The position numbers were made by a program, and so were the translations under genes. Positions 1 through 12,700 of a stretch of DNA of 64,000 bases are shown here, piece by piece. The DNA comes from Chamaea fasciata. Its lineage: Eukaryota; Chordata; Aves; Passeriformes; Sylviidae. The stretch covers positions 31,020,522 to 31,084,521 of the forward strand of contig JARCOQ010000006.1 in the NCBI GenBank assembly GCA_029207755.1. The letters run 5' to 3'. The notes under the pieces were generated by a model. That model had not been told where the DNA came from. It ran no database searches and saw only the letters and a list, made by a program, of their open reading frames with translations. The first letter of the stretch is position 1; each line of letters starts with the position of its first letter.

Positions 1-779
1 ATAAGTGCAGGTTAAAATAAAATTCAGGACACTATTCTATAGATTGACAAATTCCCCATTTATTTTAAATGTTGTGATTAAGAGTCCCATTCAAGTTTTT
101 GTCATGGTACTGTCCTTGATTCCTGCACTGTACTTTTAGCAATGACAGTAATCTGTTAACAGTGAAATGACTGCCATCTCTAGTGGTGATGGTGAACATT
201 CACAAATAAATGTATACACCTTGCACCTGAAATGAAGTACTTCTCTTTAGAGACTCAGAAGACTAGAAAGGGAAAATATTTAAGGCAAAGAAGAAACACA
301 TAAAGGGCTGCTGAAGACCTCTAAAAACAGAGGTTAATTCAAGGAAGGAACAAAGGATTTTTTCCTGGCAGAGAGGAAATCTTTAGTTGCCACATCAGCT
401 GAAGCTGAGAGGAACTTGCTGTACAGGTCAGAGAGGAGACTGTATTATCTGTCAGAGGTACCTAAATAAGGAAATTAAATCAGGTTCATGAGAGAAGACT
501 GTAAAAGGATGGTGTTCCATTTCTAGAATACCCAAGAGCACCAAGGACATCAAGGTAAACAGTTGCACCGCCAGATTTTCAGAAATTCAGTAGAGTACCC
601 TTGTATGGGTGTGCCAATTAAGATCATGGACCTCAAGTCACTAGAGCCTACATCTGGTGGACTTCAGGGATCAAGCGAGCCTCTCAGGTCGCAGCCTCCT
701 AGACATGAGGCTGATGTGGCTCCATGTCCCAGGTCCAGCCAGTGTGAAGCATTCCTGTTAGCACACCCACACTGCTAAC
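1..779. other. AT-rich sequence without recognised gene
   Basis: No coding exon, RNA gene or named repeat is recognised. Base composition becomes more GC-rich from about 560 onward. That part may be the far end of the LTR remnant called at 780-1070, but I could not align it to anything. The short open frame that begins near 563 has no splice or family support. Confidence 0.5.
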
Positions 780-1070
780 ACAGCTTGCCACACAGATCAA
801 CACAGAAAGAAAACAGTGCCTTGCAACACACCCATGCCAGCAGACATGGCACTCACATAAACTTGAACATCAAGAACTTGATCCAGTTTCCCTGGCTGCT
901 CAGTAATGAAGGCTGCTGGTGGACAAATACAAGAGAAAACCTTAATACTCTGAGAGAAGTTCTCAGCAGTAGCCAAAACTTCTGTGTTTTGTTTGTCACA
1001 GTTCCAAGCCATAGCGCTGTATGGGCCACTAATGAGGGAAACTAAATACAGTCCTGCCAGCGCGAGTACA
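780..1070 (-). mobile_element. LTR fragment of an avian endogenous retrovirus, minus strand
   Basis: Read on the minus strand, the segment starts with TGTACTCGCGCTGG at 1070. It continues with an arrangement I know from the U3 start of common avian LTRs: a dinucleotide TG, a short GGACTG-like block, a TTTCCCTCATTAGTGG block near 1040 and a GCTATGGCTT block near 1010, then a TGCTGAG block near 965. The match is clear from about 930 to 1070 and weak from 780 to 930. No TATA box or polyadenylation signal is visible, so only part of U3 is supported. The same general family, less decayed, lies on the plus strand at 19021. The open frames on both strands here are incidental. Family name not assigned. 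Confidence 0.5.
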
Positions 1071-2594
1071 GCATCCCGTAATAAGTCTGGCTTATTACCA
1101 TAGCCCCTTTAAGACATATCAGAAGCTTTAGCACCCCAAAATACTCTTCCTTCTGCATCAATAGTAAGTCCTATACCCACTCAGGTAATCAGTGCTGATA
1201 GCATAGATATCCTTATGAAGAGAGAGAGTTTATCTGACTAATCCTGGGGGGGTTTCCACTGGGGTCAATGGTCTAGTGAGTCTTCTCTGATGGTCTTTGG
1301 AGAAGCTGGTTCTACAACATCATTTTACTCACTGGGTCATCAGTGCCCATCTGTGCTTTTCCCACAATCCTGGCAGGACAGGTGTTTTCCCTGTGATTAG
1401 CTTTTATTCACATAATGTAGCACATTTAAAATTAAATATTCTAAATACAGTTAAAACATATGTTTCCACTTGATAATCAGAATAATTGCTGTTTTGATCA
1501 GTTGTAATCATCTTCATATTTTTGACTGGCATTTTTACAAGTTAATCTTAATGGTACATAATATGGTTTATCATAATTATTGAAAATAACACAATGAAAT
1601 TATACAGACTTAAACATTTCAAGACTTCCAAATCAGAATATGTTTATATTTTTTAGTGGAAAATTTGAAAATTTATTTTTATTTTTCAAATTCAAAATAT
1701 TGGAATGGTTTTTGTGGCTTTCAGAGGCCTTTTTCATTTAAGTTTTTCAAAGTCTACAAAACATATGACCAATTAGAAGTTCAGACTCATTGTACACTAT
1801 GTACTGCTATTTACTGAACAATAAAAATTACAATTCTCACATTTCACCTTTTTTAGAAAACTGTAAAAGGTCATTTTCATTGCAAATTATGAACATGAGG
1901 AATTTTTCAAAACTGGTTCAGATAAAAAATTAAAATTAAATCTGATAAAGAAGTATGTTGTATTTTGTGACATAATTGTAGGGCAACCCTGAATTATTTC
2001 TTTGTTAAATCTTTAAAGTCAGAAAATTATATTCTTTGCATATATTTACTAAAATTCCTTTACTTCATACTTAAATCTCCTCAAAATTTGTGTTCATGTT
2101 TTTCTACATGGCTTGTGTCTTTGGCTTATCCTTCTACACTGCTTACAGATGAGTTTGAGTATTTGCCATACAGAAAATAAATATGGCACAAAGTCAAATT
2201 ATATTAAAGCTCTCCTTCTACCACCATAAGCTTTAAAGGCATTTCTGAACTGATGATGCAGCTTTTCAGTTTCTCCTTAGATTTTTACCTCATGCTACAA
2301 TGTAGCATGTACACTGACAATTTTAGCAAGTTGCTAAACTCTGTTTTTACTTTCTACTTTCAGATCAATTGGCTAAGGATAATGCTATAATAGGATTATT
2401 TTAACATAGATGCTGTTCCTACAAGGCTATGGACACATGTGGTTGTAATGATATAGTATTTCATCCCTTAAATTACTTGTTTGGTTTTTCAGTCATCAAA
2501 CACATCAATAAAACTAAGGTATACATAGGATCTGATATTCAGCATTTAAATCACAGGACTTCCAATATCTCCCAGTTACCAGTCTTTTCTCTCA
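1071..2594. other. AT-rich non-coding sequence
   Basis: No gene or family-level repeat is recognised. From about 1390 the sequence is strongly AT-rich, with many short A and T runs. The only structured item seen is a 19-bp palindrome at 2291-2309, listed separately. Confidence 0.5.
2291..2309. repeat. Near-perfect palindrome, 9-bp arms
   Basis: CATGCTACA and TGTAGCATG are exact reverse complements separated by a single A. Nothing nearby suggests a function. It could be a chance palindrome or a dimeric protein-binding site. Confidence 0.8.
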
Positions 2595-2855
2595 GGTAAC
2601 AAGCGACAGGATGAGAGGAAATGGCCTCAAGTTGTACCACAGGAGGTTTAGATTATATATTAGGAATAATTCTTCACTGAAAGGGTTAGGCATTGGAATA
2701 GGCTGCCCATGGAAGTGCCCATGGAAATCACCATTCCTGGAAAGGGATGTGGCACTAGAAGATATAGTTTAATGGCGAACATGGTGGTGCTAGGATAGTC
2801 ATTGGACTTGAAATCCAAGAGGTCTTTTCCAGCCTTAACAATACAATGATCCAAT
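2595..2855 (+). mobile_element. CR1 LINE, 3'-terminal fragment
   Basis: This is the 3' end of a CR1 non-LTR retrotransposon, truncated at its 5' side as most CR1 copies are. Diagnostic blocks appear in the expected order: GATGAGAGGAAATGGCCTCA, then GGAGGTTTAGATT, TTCTTCACTGAAAGGGTT, GGAATAGGCTGCCCATGG, CACCATTCCTGG and finally GGTCTTTTCCAGCCTTAACA before ATGATCC. In intact CR1 this part covers the end of ORF2 and the short 3' UTR. The copy is moderately diverged and has a small local duplication around TGCCCATGGAAG at 2705-2725. It is dead. The minus-strand open frame over it is an antisense shadow. Confidence 0.93.
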
Positions 2856-5800
2856 ATCTATTTTAATACCTTACAATTGCTTTCAAAGCCATTATTAGAT
2901 TTTTTAAACCTTTCAGAAGTTTTATCTGTATGTGGTCATTTCTCTTGAAGCTGTTTTACATCTTCTACTCTGTCCATATACAGTAGCTTTTCTTTACCAG
3001 ACTTGTTTTCCAGTCTCTCCTCTCCTGTACTTTCTCACTTCAGGCTAAACCTAACAACTATTCTGTCTGATGTATCTTTTTTTTTGTCTTACTTATTTTC
3101 CTATTTAATTTCCACTGTCCAGTCTTCCTTTGTTACGCAAGTGTTCATTCATTGCTCTTTTAGTGTCTTGTAGATTTGCCTGTTTCACAGGACATCATCC
3201 ATGTCCTTTCAATTATATTATTACTTTCCACAGTCATTACAGACAGACATATAGAGCCATTTAAAGGTATTAGATATATCAGTACAGATTAATTAGCTCA
3301 GGTATCTTGCCTCAAGTAGTGCCTGAAATCTGAGTTTCTTTATGTAAAAAAAATAACCATGATTTGTGTGTGTGTGTTTGCATGGTATTGAATAAAACTA
3401 AATTTAATTGGGATTAAAACATCACATATTAATTTACTTGAACTTTACCAGTAGTTATGCCTACTGGTACCTTATTAGTCAAACAGCTGATTTTTAGGCA
3501 TGGATAGGTTTACAGTGCTTTAGGGAATTAGAAACTTATCCTTGATTAAAGCTTTTATGCATGACCATAACAGAGATAATAGAAACTGGCATACTACTGA
3601 CTTAGTAATAGCAGAATATTTTCTGGATCACATTTATGCTTAACATTATACAGATTTGTAAAAATATTATTGGAATAGCTTCTTCTGTTCTTTATTCCCC
3701 AGGCAGTCATACTCATTGATGCTGAAAGTACTGATTCACTGGTGTTACTAGTAACAGGAAACATTTAAAAAGTTTCTGTGGTATTTTACTTTTTTTTTTT
3801 CTGTTTCTTTCAGGTGGAATATGTCTTTCAAGTTTACCAGAGAGTCACAGAAATACTACCTAGTTTGGTACATATTCTTGATGTTACTTTTCAATCTGAA
3901 ATCTATATCACTTTTTGAATTTTCAAGGCTTATTTCAACATACCAACTTAGTGACATAATGTGGGTGAACTCTGTGGCTGTCCATGGAAAATTTAGTCTG
4001 TGATGCAGACACTACATAATCAAATTACATGCTTTTTACTCCTCAACCACAGAGCTCCATCCACCCCATGTTGCTGAGCTACAGAGAAGTATTATTTCTT
4101 CCTTTGCTATTTTTATTTATGTGTGCTTTCTCACAGATCATGACAAACCTACTTTCAATATCTAGGTTGCACTGCCATGACACTTAGGTATCCAAATATT
4201 TATAGGTCATGTGTTACTAACAGATTTTCGGGGATGAAACTATGAACTATAGTTCTCTACATTTCTAACTATATTTTGAGATGACTTACTTTAATGAAAA
4301 CTTTCACTTCACTTTAATTTGGAGAAGTGGAAGAGACAGGAGCAAACCTGTGGCATTCAAACCCCAGAAATGGTAATAGCATTTGGTGGAAGAAGGAGAC
4401 ATGTCACTAAGAATGAAGGAGGATCACGAAAGAGGGCTGAATTTACTTCAAAATGGGAACGGAGTATTTTATTACTGCAGCAGGGAATGAAGAAATAATG
4501 AGGGTGGAAGAGTAAAAGACGAAAAGAGTGGGATGATAATAGATTCCCAGCAAAATGTTATAGGAAGCTTAGCATCATTCAAGGAAATAACCTAAGACAA
4601 AGAAATATTGGAGAGAACTGTCATCCTCTAGAAAAGCAAGTTGTTATCCACTAACGGACTCAGAAAGCATAGTTACTAATAGCTGCAGTGTTAAAACAAA
4701 GACAATTTGGTCACTAGGAGCATGATTTTGGCATATAGTCAAGGTGGCTACGTCTTTCCCATTCCCTTATCACTTTTTCTTATATATGACACAGACAGTA
4801 GGCATCCTCCTCACATGTAAGAAAGTGAATAAATTCCTTTGGATAGAGATTCCAGCTCGGTTACTCATTGAGACAAGCCATACTTCTGAAATGCCCTGAC
4901 TAAGGAAGGAATCTTGGAATAGTGCACCCCTAATTTACCAGTCTAAGTAGAAACTGGAAATACACATGCTAATTCACAGTCTTTCCTTAGAGTTTTTCAT
5001 GTGAAAGTTATGGCAAAGTAATTGAATGGATGCTGTGACTTACTCATGGATAAAAAGCAAGTACTTCATGCTTTTATTGTTAAGTATTCTCCTATATTGC
5101 AAGTATTTGTTTACTTTATTTACTGTGATATTATTTTAGTCACCAATGTTTATATTTTGAGGAGAACTCTAGGATTCAGAAGCTGATGTCAAGTTGCTCT
5201 ATCCAATTTTTTTTAGCACACACAGTATTAGACTTAGTGTCTTATCTGCTATTGCTTCACTGGTTTTATATTACATGAAAAAGATATAGTGACTTTCTGG
5301 AGTTATGCTTGTTTGAGAAAGCAGGCTAAGACCATCTTTAATTAGGGTAAGAAATAAATTATGTCTCTATTATTAAGTATGACATTCTATTACTGCAATT
5401 GGAATTCTTTTAGGAATCTATGTATTTTGCATTAAAAAAAAAACAATTCAGGTCAAATAAGAATAGAGTTTAACCTCTTACTTCTAATGCTCAAATGAAA
5501 CAAAGCAGTATTGAATGCTCAGCTGCCATGAAAAGCTTTTGAATAACTACTTTTAAAATTAAAACTTACAGATTCAGTATGTTGAAAAGATCTGTGGAAT
5601 TAGATGCAGAAATCTAATTTGATTGTTGGGAAAATTTGTGTCAAAAGAAGATGACCATATGTAGGAGAAAATTACACTTTGCGTTTACCACTGGCTTTCC
5701 CCTTTTATTCTAACAACAGACTGTGCCTGAAACAGAATTAATTTCAACTCAGTCCTTAATAAGTACTTAGATGCAACAGTGGAAAGTATGGAATGCAGCT

Positions 5801-8800
5801 TGACACAATCGTCATTGAGTATTCAGAGTACAATCAGCAAATAGATTCTGTGTGTGGTAAGAGACACAAGCCATTATCTAGTCTGTAGATAATTTATTAC
5901 CCATAAGTATATAATTGAGATACTGTGGGGGTGTAAATAGCATAACTATAAGAAAAAACATATTTTATGTGCTAATCTAGTAAGAAGTTGTCAGTTTTCT
6001 AAAGGTCGTCATTCTGCAAGACTGTAAAGATGAGAACCTCTGTAGTACTGCTGTAAAAAACAAATGACAGGTTGTGAAAAAAGACCTTCACCTTGTCATT
6101 TATTTTCGCAAGCAATAATTTTATAAATGATATTTAAACATGATATCATTTGTTGGTCTTATTCAAACCCAAATTGTATCTACCAAAACAGTAGGATGTA
6201 AGATATGTTTACATTTAGGATTTAATATTCACATAGTGACCATATTGGTATACTTGGAGATAAATAAAAATATGTTTATCTAATAATATTATGCAAATAT
6301 ATATTATCTAAATATTGTATTACCTATCTTATCATATGTAGTTTAGTCACATTTTTCAGTTATTTCTATTATCTTTTTGTGTTTATGTTTTTGAGAAAAT
6401 TCACTCTAAATATTTTGTCCTTGGCCTAACAATCAGAAACTACTACGCATTACATCTTAGAATCCTTTCAAAAAATATTGGAACAACACAATGGGAATTA
6501 TGTGGTTTTCGTTTGAAAGATCTGAAGTGAGGCATAGCTATTGGCAGTTCAAAATTGACATAATATAGATGATAGAAGTATGATAGAAGCTTAATATTTC
6601 CATCTCTTAGTAGATTAAGCTGCAAACCAGGACTGGATTACTTTCCCTGGTTGACATGCTGGCAAAGTATTTTTATGACTCAAAGATTGTTGCACTCATG
6701 AAAAATGTTTATGCTTTGTATATCCTCCCTATATTTATATACCTGTCTCTATATGTAATATATAACTAATAAAATATTGACATTTTAAAGGAATATATCA
6801 AAATTGTTGTGGAACCATTAAAATTGTTTCTACTGCAATCAGGAGGAGAAAAAAAATGAAAGGGATTAAAAAAATGTGTTGGTAAACTGTTTTATCGGTT
6901 AGTGTTTTGAAAATAAGTATTTCCATTTCTAATGTTATCTAGAGGTACATTTGATTTTAAATAGTCCCAACTGCCAGTTTCCTGAAAGAACATGAAGCTT
7001 GAGGTGCATGTCTTTGTGACAGGTTATGGTCCATTTATCAATGAAGCATAAATAAGTCTCTGATGAGTGTAAAAACAACTGTCATTAGAAAGAGTTCTCG
7101 AATCATAAGCATCATATAAAGATTTTAAATTGCAGACACTGACCTGAAATAAAATATATTTTTAAAGGATGAAATCTTTTACCTCTGAGAAAGCAACTAA
7201 GCAACTCTGTACAAACCATTTTTCTTAGTATTATTTCTCTCTCTTTTGGGACACATCTGTTAAAGTATTATTAGTTTTGGCATTTTCCAACCTGCTCGTG
7301 GTTGATTTTGTCATCTTGATTCTGTTGCTAGAGAATGTGTGTGAAATGTTAACTACTTTCAGTACATAGACTTTCATTTATCTGTTTCCTGAGGTAAACA
7401 AATCAAGTAGTTTCATTCTCTCTTCACAGGAAATTGCTCTGTGCACTTGTTCTTTCTCAGTAGCCCTCTCTGAAACTCTGATCCAAACTGAAGTTCTCCT
7501 TTGAGGAAGAGAAAGCAACCTGCATCTCCAGTATTCTAAAGGCATAATCACCTTTTACACCCTGCATTCATGTAACCTAATTATTCATTTGACAAAAACT
7601 GCTCACTGAGCTGTTATTTCTACTGAGCTGTCTGCAATGATGCTCAGGCCCTTTATTGAATTAATACCAAAACTTTATAACCCTATAAAGTTAAAGAATA
7701 AATCCATTTACTTACTCTTCAGTATGTGTTTATCAGCATACTTTGTCTTCATCCTGATTCACTTTCTTCAAGAGGTCACTTTAATTTTTTCAGAGGCTTT
7801 TCTGAACTTGGGTAATCAAAATGGCTCAAACATTCTACTGAGCTGTTTTCATCTCTTGGCATGAAAAAGAGTATATAAATTTGATCACTTAGAGAATTTT
7901 AGGATGCTCATTAAGAATGTAAGTATCAGCACAATGATATTACCACACTCCTATTAGGCTTTTACTGACTTCCATAAAAAATGACATAACCTTTTTCTCT
8001 GCAATTTTTGGGGATAGAGATGATGAAATTCTCTATTGGATAATGGTGGAATGAGTCTCAGTGAGTCTAATTCAGTAATGACCAATTTCAGTAGGCTACT
8101 ACCTACTATTGAAGGACTGATTTACAAAATCTATCAATCTCACTATTCTTTTTCATATTTGAACAGTACTCAATTTTTCACCATGTGAAAACTATTGAAA
8201 TTTAGAAGAACCTTATTCTCAACTGGGATGAAAAGTCAAAGTTTCAAAATTTTCAAAGGCTAATCTTCGTTTTCTCCAGTCAAAAGTGTATTTTGATGTA
8301 AAACAATATGCTTCAAAAACCTCAAAACAATTTTTACAGTTTGAACTTTTCCTTTTGTATAGGAGTTAGTCCAGTTAACATTTTGAAAAGTCAAAATAGA
8401 TAAGAAATATTAATCCAGATCTTTTACATTTTTTTCCCTGAAGTGAGAAATTTTCCAAAACAAGGCTTTGCCTATGAGAAAATTTATTTTTAAAAAAATA
8501 TTTGTTATCTGTTTCCTGTAGCTATTTTCTGATAGGAAAGCACGTTTTAGAGTTGTAACCCTGGACATAACAGTGTCAGAGCAGCTGCAGTCTGGAAACA
8601 CCAGTGCTAATTATGTCTTATAAAGAATGAGCTGAAGTTCAATGACTGTCTTGTTCAGCTTTGGAGTCTGGAAAGCTATAACAAACTCTCTTTGACAAGG
8701 CATTAAGTCCTGCTGCTGTTGTGACATGGCATTATATTTCCTAGCAAAACATAAAAGTTTCATGGTTTCAGAATCTATTCTCTACAGTATTCAAATTAAG

Positions 8801-9278
8801 TGGGCACTAATTTCCACAAGTATGCAGATCAGCATGTCCAAATTTCATTTCCACCATAAGATCTTCTATTAGTTATAATGCACTCAATAAATTTCTCTGC
8901 CTTCCTTTTTTTTTTGGCAGCACAACTCTTTTTGTCTCGTTCTCCTGACACTGTTAGGCTCTTCTTGTGTAAATAGTGCATCTACTGGCAACAGCTTCTG
9001 TAGCAAAGAGACTTGCTTGACTTAAAGCTTTGGGATGACTATCAACCCTAGTCTCCAGCTACCTATGCCTTAAGACTCCTATCAGGTTGGGCACTTTCAC
9101 CTTGGGTGGAACAGTTAAAAGCCAAAGTTTGTAAAATAATCTTGATCCTGTTGTGAATGAAATTTAGCCCTTAGGGATTCAGAACAATTTCTTTGAGGAA
9201 ATCATGAATTAGCTTGCATTTGCCTACTTCTCATACATCTTTTGTGCAACAAGTGGTCAAAATAAGAAGATACTTAAA
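2856..9278. other. Long AT-rich non-coding interval
   Basis: About 6.4 kb with no recognised gene, RNA gene or family-level repeat. Short open frames exist but none exceeds about 75 codons. One exon-like segment with a strong pyrimidine tract lies at 3814-3867 and is discussed in the findings. A short TG run is at about 3366-3378. Very old, unrecognisable repeats may be present. Confidence 0.5.
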
Positions 9279-9743
9279 ATATCAGACAATCTTCAGAGGG
9301 TCCAAAGGAGAACCACAAAAGGTGATCAAAGGACTGGAGGACCTGCACTCTGAGGAAAGACTGAAGAAATTAGGTCTTTTCATCCTGGAGAAGAGACTGC
9401 TCAGGTGGAGGGGGCTCATCATAGATTTTCAGTACTTAAAAGGGTGACTGAAAAAGGAAAGAAAGGCAATCCCTTCACAAGGAACCAAACAAGGAACAAG
9501 AGACATCAAGTGCAACTTGCATTGTGTGATATAAAAAAGAAATTTTTCACAGTGAGAAGAATTGACCACTGGAGCAACCTACCCAGGGACATGGTGGAAT
9601 CCTCATCACTGAAGGTTTTTGAGACATGACTGGGCACAATGCTAAAGAAACTTTTCTAGGCTCTCTTGTTCATTAAGGTTTGACCAGATGATCTCTTGAG
9701 GTCCCTTAGAACCTGGGCTGTTCTCTGGTATTGAATGTAACTG
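9279..9743 (+). mobile_element. CR1 LINE, 3'-terminal fragment with end of ORF2
   Basis: The segment starts in the CR1 motif for the end of the ORF2 protein: CTTCAGAGGGTCCAAAGGAG, then GAGGACCTGCACTCTGAGG and TCATCCTGGAGAAGAGACTG. It continues with TTTTTCACAGTGAGAAGAATTG and GACCACTGGAGCAACCTACC, and ends with GACCAGATGATCTCTTGAGG followed by AACCTGGGCTGTTCTCTGG. The tail wording (GAGGTCCCTTAGAACCTGGG) differs from that of the 2595 and 50731 copies, so this is a different CR1 subfamily. The frames at 9214-9447 and 9405-9629 are remnants of ORF2 split by frameshifts and stops. Inactive, old copy. Confidence 0.92.
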
Positions 9744-12700
9744 AGTGCCTCGCTTTGTTTTTTGGTCTTTCATTCCCTTATAATGCTGATTAGTATTCAA
9801 TTCAGCTAAAAAAGATGGTGTAGGTTTTTATTGACTGCATGAGTGGCTTCTTGGTGTGCATTTCTGAAGGACATGGCATGCAAGCAGAAATCCAAATTAT
9901 CATCATTATTTCTGAGCATACTGTTTCAATGATTAGCAGGGGTTCTGTTATCTTCCGATCTTTGATCTAAGTTAGCTGGACTACACACAAAGCTGAACCT
10001 TTCACAAAGGTTTTAAAATTTTATCCTATTTGAGTGAGATTATATTCCATGAAGGATACTTTGTGTCATAGGACATATGTTTAAAAGCTTTTTAAAGCCT
10101 GTTTTGCATAAAACAAGAGAATACAGAAACCCACCTGTTTTCCTATTTCTGCTTCTAGGAAGGATAACTTCATCTGCAGGTTTATGGAAATCTCTAAGGT
10201 GTCTTTAACTTTTCTTGCCTTTTCCTTTTCCCATTATTAATCCTCTTTTCCAGTGAAAATTCAGCTTATCTCAGTGTTTACATAGCACTATGGCATTTGA
10301 CTTCTTCAAAGCTCTGTTATAATGTCTAAAAGTGTGTCCATGGATTTAGGTGAGGTGTATCCTACTCTCTACTCTGTTCCTGTATTTGTGGTCTTGATCT
10401 ATGAAGCCGTGCAGATAATACAATTGCACTTAGGAAATGGAATCATCTTATATGATGGAAAGTGAGTGTGACACCTAAGTCATGAAAGAGCAACTACCTC
10501 TTCCTGCATTCCTGGGGAAATCCCATTCCTATTCCTAGAGAAGCTCTGTAGATGTAAAAGAGTTGAGCATTAGGACAGTTGCTGGAAAATTAGAAAGAGT
10601 CAGGGTTCCAAACACTGAAGTTTCTATAGCAACCAACTCTTTCCATAAGTATTTTGTGGTTGCCTTTGGAGATAACTTCAGGCGGAAAACCTCTTTAGTA
10701 TTCACAGTGAAGTGTCATTGGAACACTTTGCACTTTGCTCAGAGAACAGATCCAGTCAAATGATAGTATTGACTATCTACTACAATTTCCGATTACTATT
10801 TCTCTTAAAGGAGAATTGAAAAGCTGTGTCTGGGCCAGCAATCAGAACAGATGTAAATTTGGGGAGTATAGCTTTGGTGATTTTGCATGTCTTGCCTCAG
10901 CACCAAACAATGTGTAAAGGTCTACTTTGATTTGAAAAATTTTTGTCTCAGTTCTTGTGCAATGTGCTTCTGTGTCTACTAAAATACTTGAAAGTTGCCT
11001 TAAAAATAGCATTGAGAAACACCAATTAATAATTTTTATGGCAAGTATTGTGTGTACAGATGTCCTAAAGCCAGAATAAATGATGACACAATGTTTCGTC
11101 TGCTTCAAATGTACATCAGAAACCTTTCGCCCAGTATGTTCTGCCTTCTCAGTCTAAAATGAGGAAATACAAAATAGTTCTCCAGTTTGTATAATCTTTT
11201 GAAGTTTTACCTGTCTGTATCTTTTACTGCATAACGTGTCAGTCAGTTTCAGGTTAGTGATTTAGTGGGTTTTTTTGGGTTGATTTCAAATATCGCTGTA
11301 CAAAAGACACTTCTTTCCTGCATTTGCTTTTTTTCCCTCCTTTTTTCTGTTCCTACCAGTTGAAAATTAAGATCCTAATTTGAATCCTCTGCATTATAGC
11401 ATGTTGCAGTTGCACAGTCAGATCGACCTGTATGGCAGCAGTATTTTCTCTGTGAAACCTAATAACAGAATGGCTGACACCCATTTTCCCCACCATTTTC
11501 AAGTCCCTTAATGACAGAGAAAGCAATTGTGCAATTCCCAGAGCAACAGCTATAAACTGTTCAGACATGGTAAAAATAATTAAACCTGCTTCAGTGATGA
11601 ATAAAATTGAACATAGAGAAGCTTTAATGTAAATCAAGTTCCTACTGAGGTGTGTTGATTACTACATTCACTTTACTTTTCGCATACTTCAGACTTAACT
11701 GAAGACATTTTATTAGACTTTGAATCTTAAGCCATGTCATTACTATTTCACATAGTTCAGTTTTCCTAGAGCAAACAAAGAATATGTTGTTTTTTATTAA
11801 TTAAGTGGAAAAACTTAATTGAAACACTTCAAAGATAAAAGGAAATAAAAGCAGACTGAACTGCTACAGTCATTCTTTTGTAATGATCTCAACTATTATG
11901 AACAGGACTGCATGACTAAGGATTTGGTGGTTTTGAATTATAAATATAACTAATTTTCAGCCAAATACTTTAAATCAAAATAATGATAAAAATCTAGGCT
12001 GACATCAAGGGGAAAAAACAAATTTGGTTGAATATTATAAATTAAGACTTAAGTGTTGTATTATCTTGTCCATCAAAGCTACCCCTTTTTTGTTCTTTTG
12101 GGAGCACTTTTGGAACAGAATTGTAGGATTTGACTCAAGGCAGCATTTTCATAAGTGACAGTTGACTGATATACAGAGACATGAAATTAGATGCTCCACC
12201 AGAGAATAGCTTCCAAAACTAATAGAAGCACAAGGAGAAGCCTAGGAGGAAAATTTAACAGATGCTTAGTCCAAATTGTAATTTTTATTTTCCCCAATCT
12301 GCAGCTTTGTATCAATAGGCTTTGCCTCCTAAGGGAAACCTGCCTTCTGCAGTGCCCAGACTACAAGCTTGATGTGGTGTATGCTCATGCTCATACCCCG
12401 AAACTCTATCTTGGAAACCATGATTTTTCTTCTGTTCACTCTTTATTACCTTTCTTCAGCTTTCCTCTGCTTCTCTGTTCTCCAGAAGCACTTGAATAAG
12501 CCAGTAGAGGAGTCAATTTGTACTGAAAGCACACGAACAACTACAATGCCTCTGTTGCCCAACAGTAGCTCTCAACATGTTATTTTGTGTTCAGTAAAAA
12601 ATGCATCTTCATTCCACTTAAACTAGTATCAAAATTCCTAGTTGGTCTGGTAGTTAGTGGAAAAAAGAATAACTCTTCTTTAACATATTTGTAGTGGTTT

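Noticed and set aside
563..1045. Two plus-strand and one minus-strand open frames over 560-1045
   Set aside because: They overlap the LTR remnant and have no family resemblance or splice context.
2660..2854. Minus-strand frame of 64 codons
   Set aside because: Exact antisense of the CR1 3' end at 2595-2855.
8931..9035. Strong acceptor (T10, GGCAG) followed by 34 open codons that resemble a signal peptide
   Set aside because: No donor before the stop and no downstream exon; hydrophobic stretches are common in T-rich DNA.
11353..11637. 94-codon minus-strand frame ending at a GTAGGA donor-like site
   Set aside because: Weak acceptor and strongly AT-type hydrophobic composition.
12191..12626. 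Overlapping plus-strand frames of 102 and 85 codons
   Set aside because: Length within chance for AT-rich DNA, two frames equally open, no similarity recognised.
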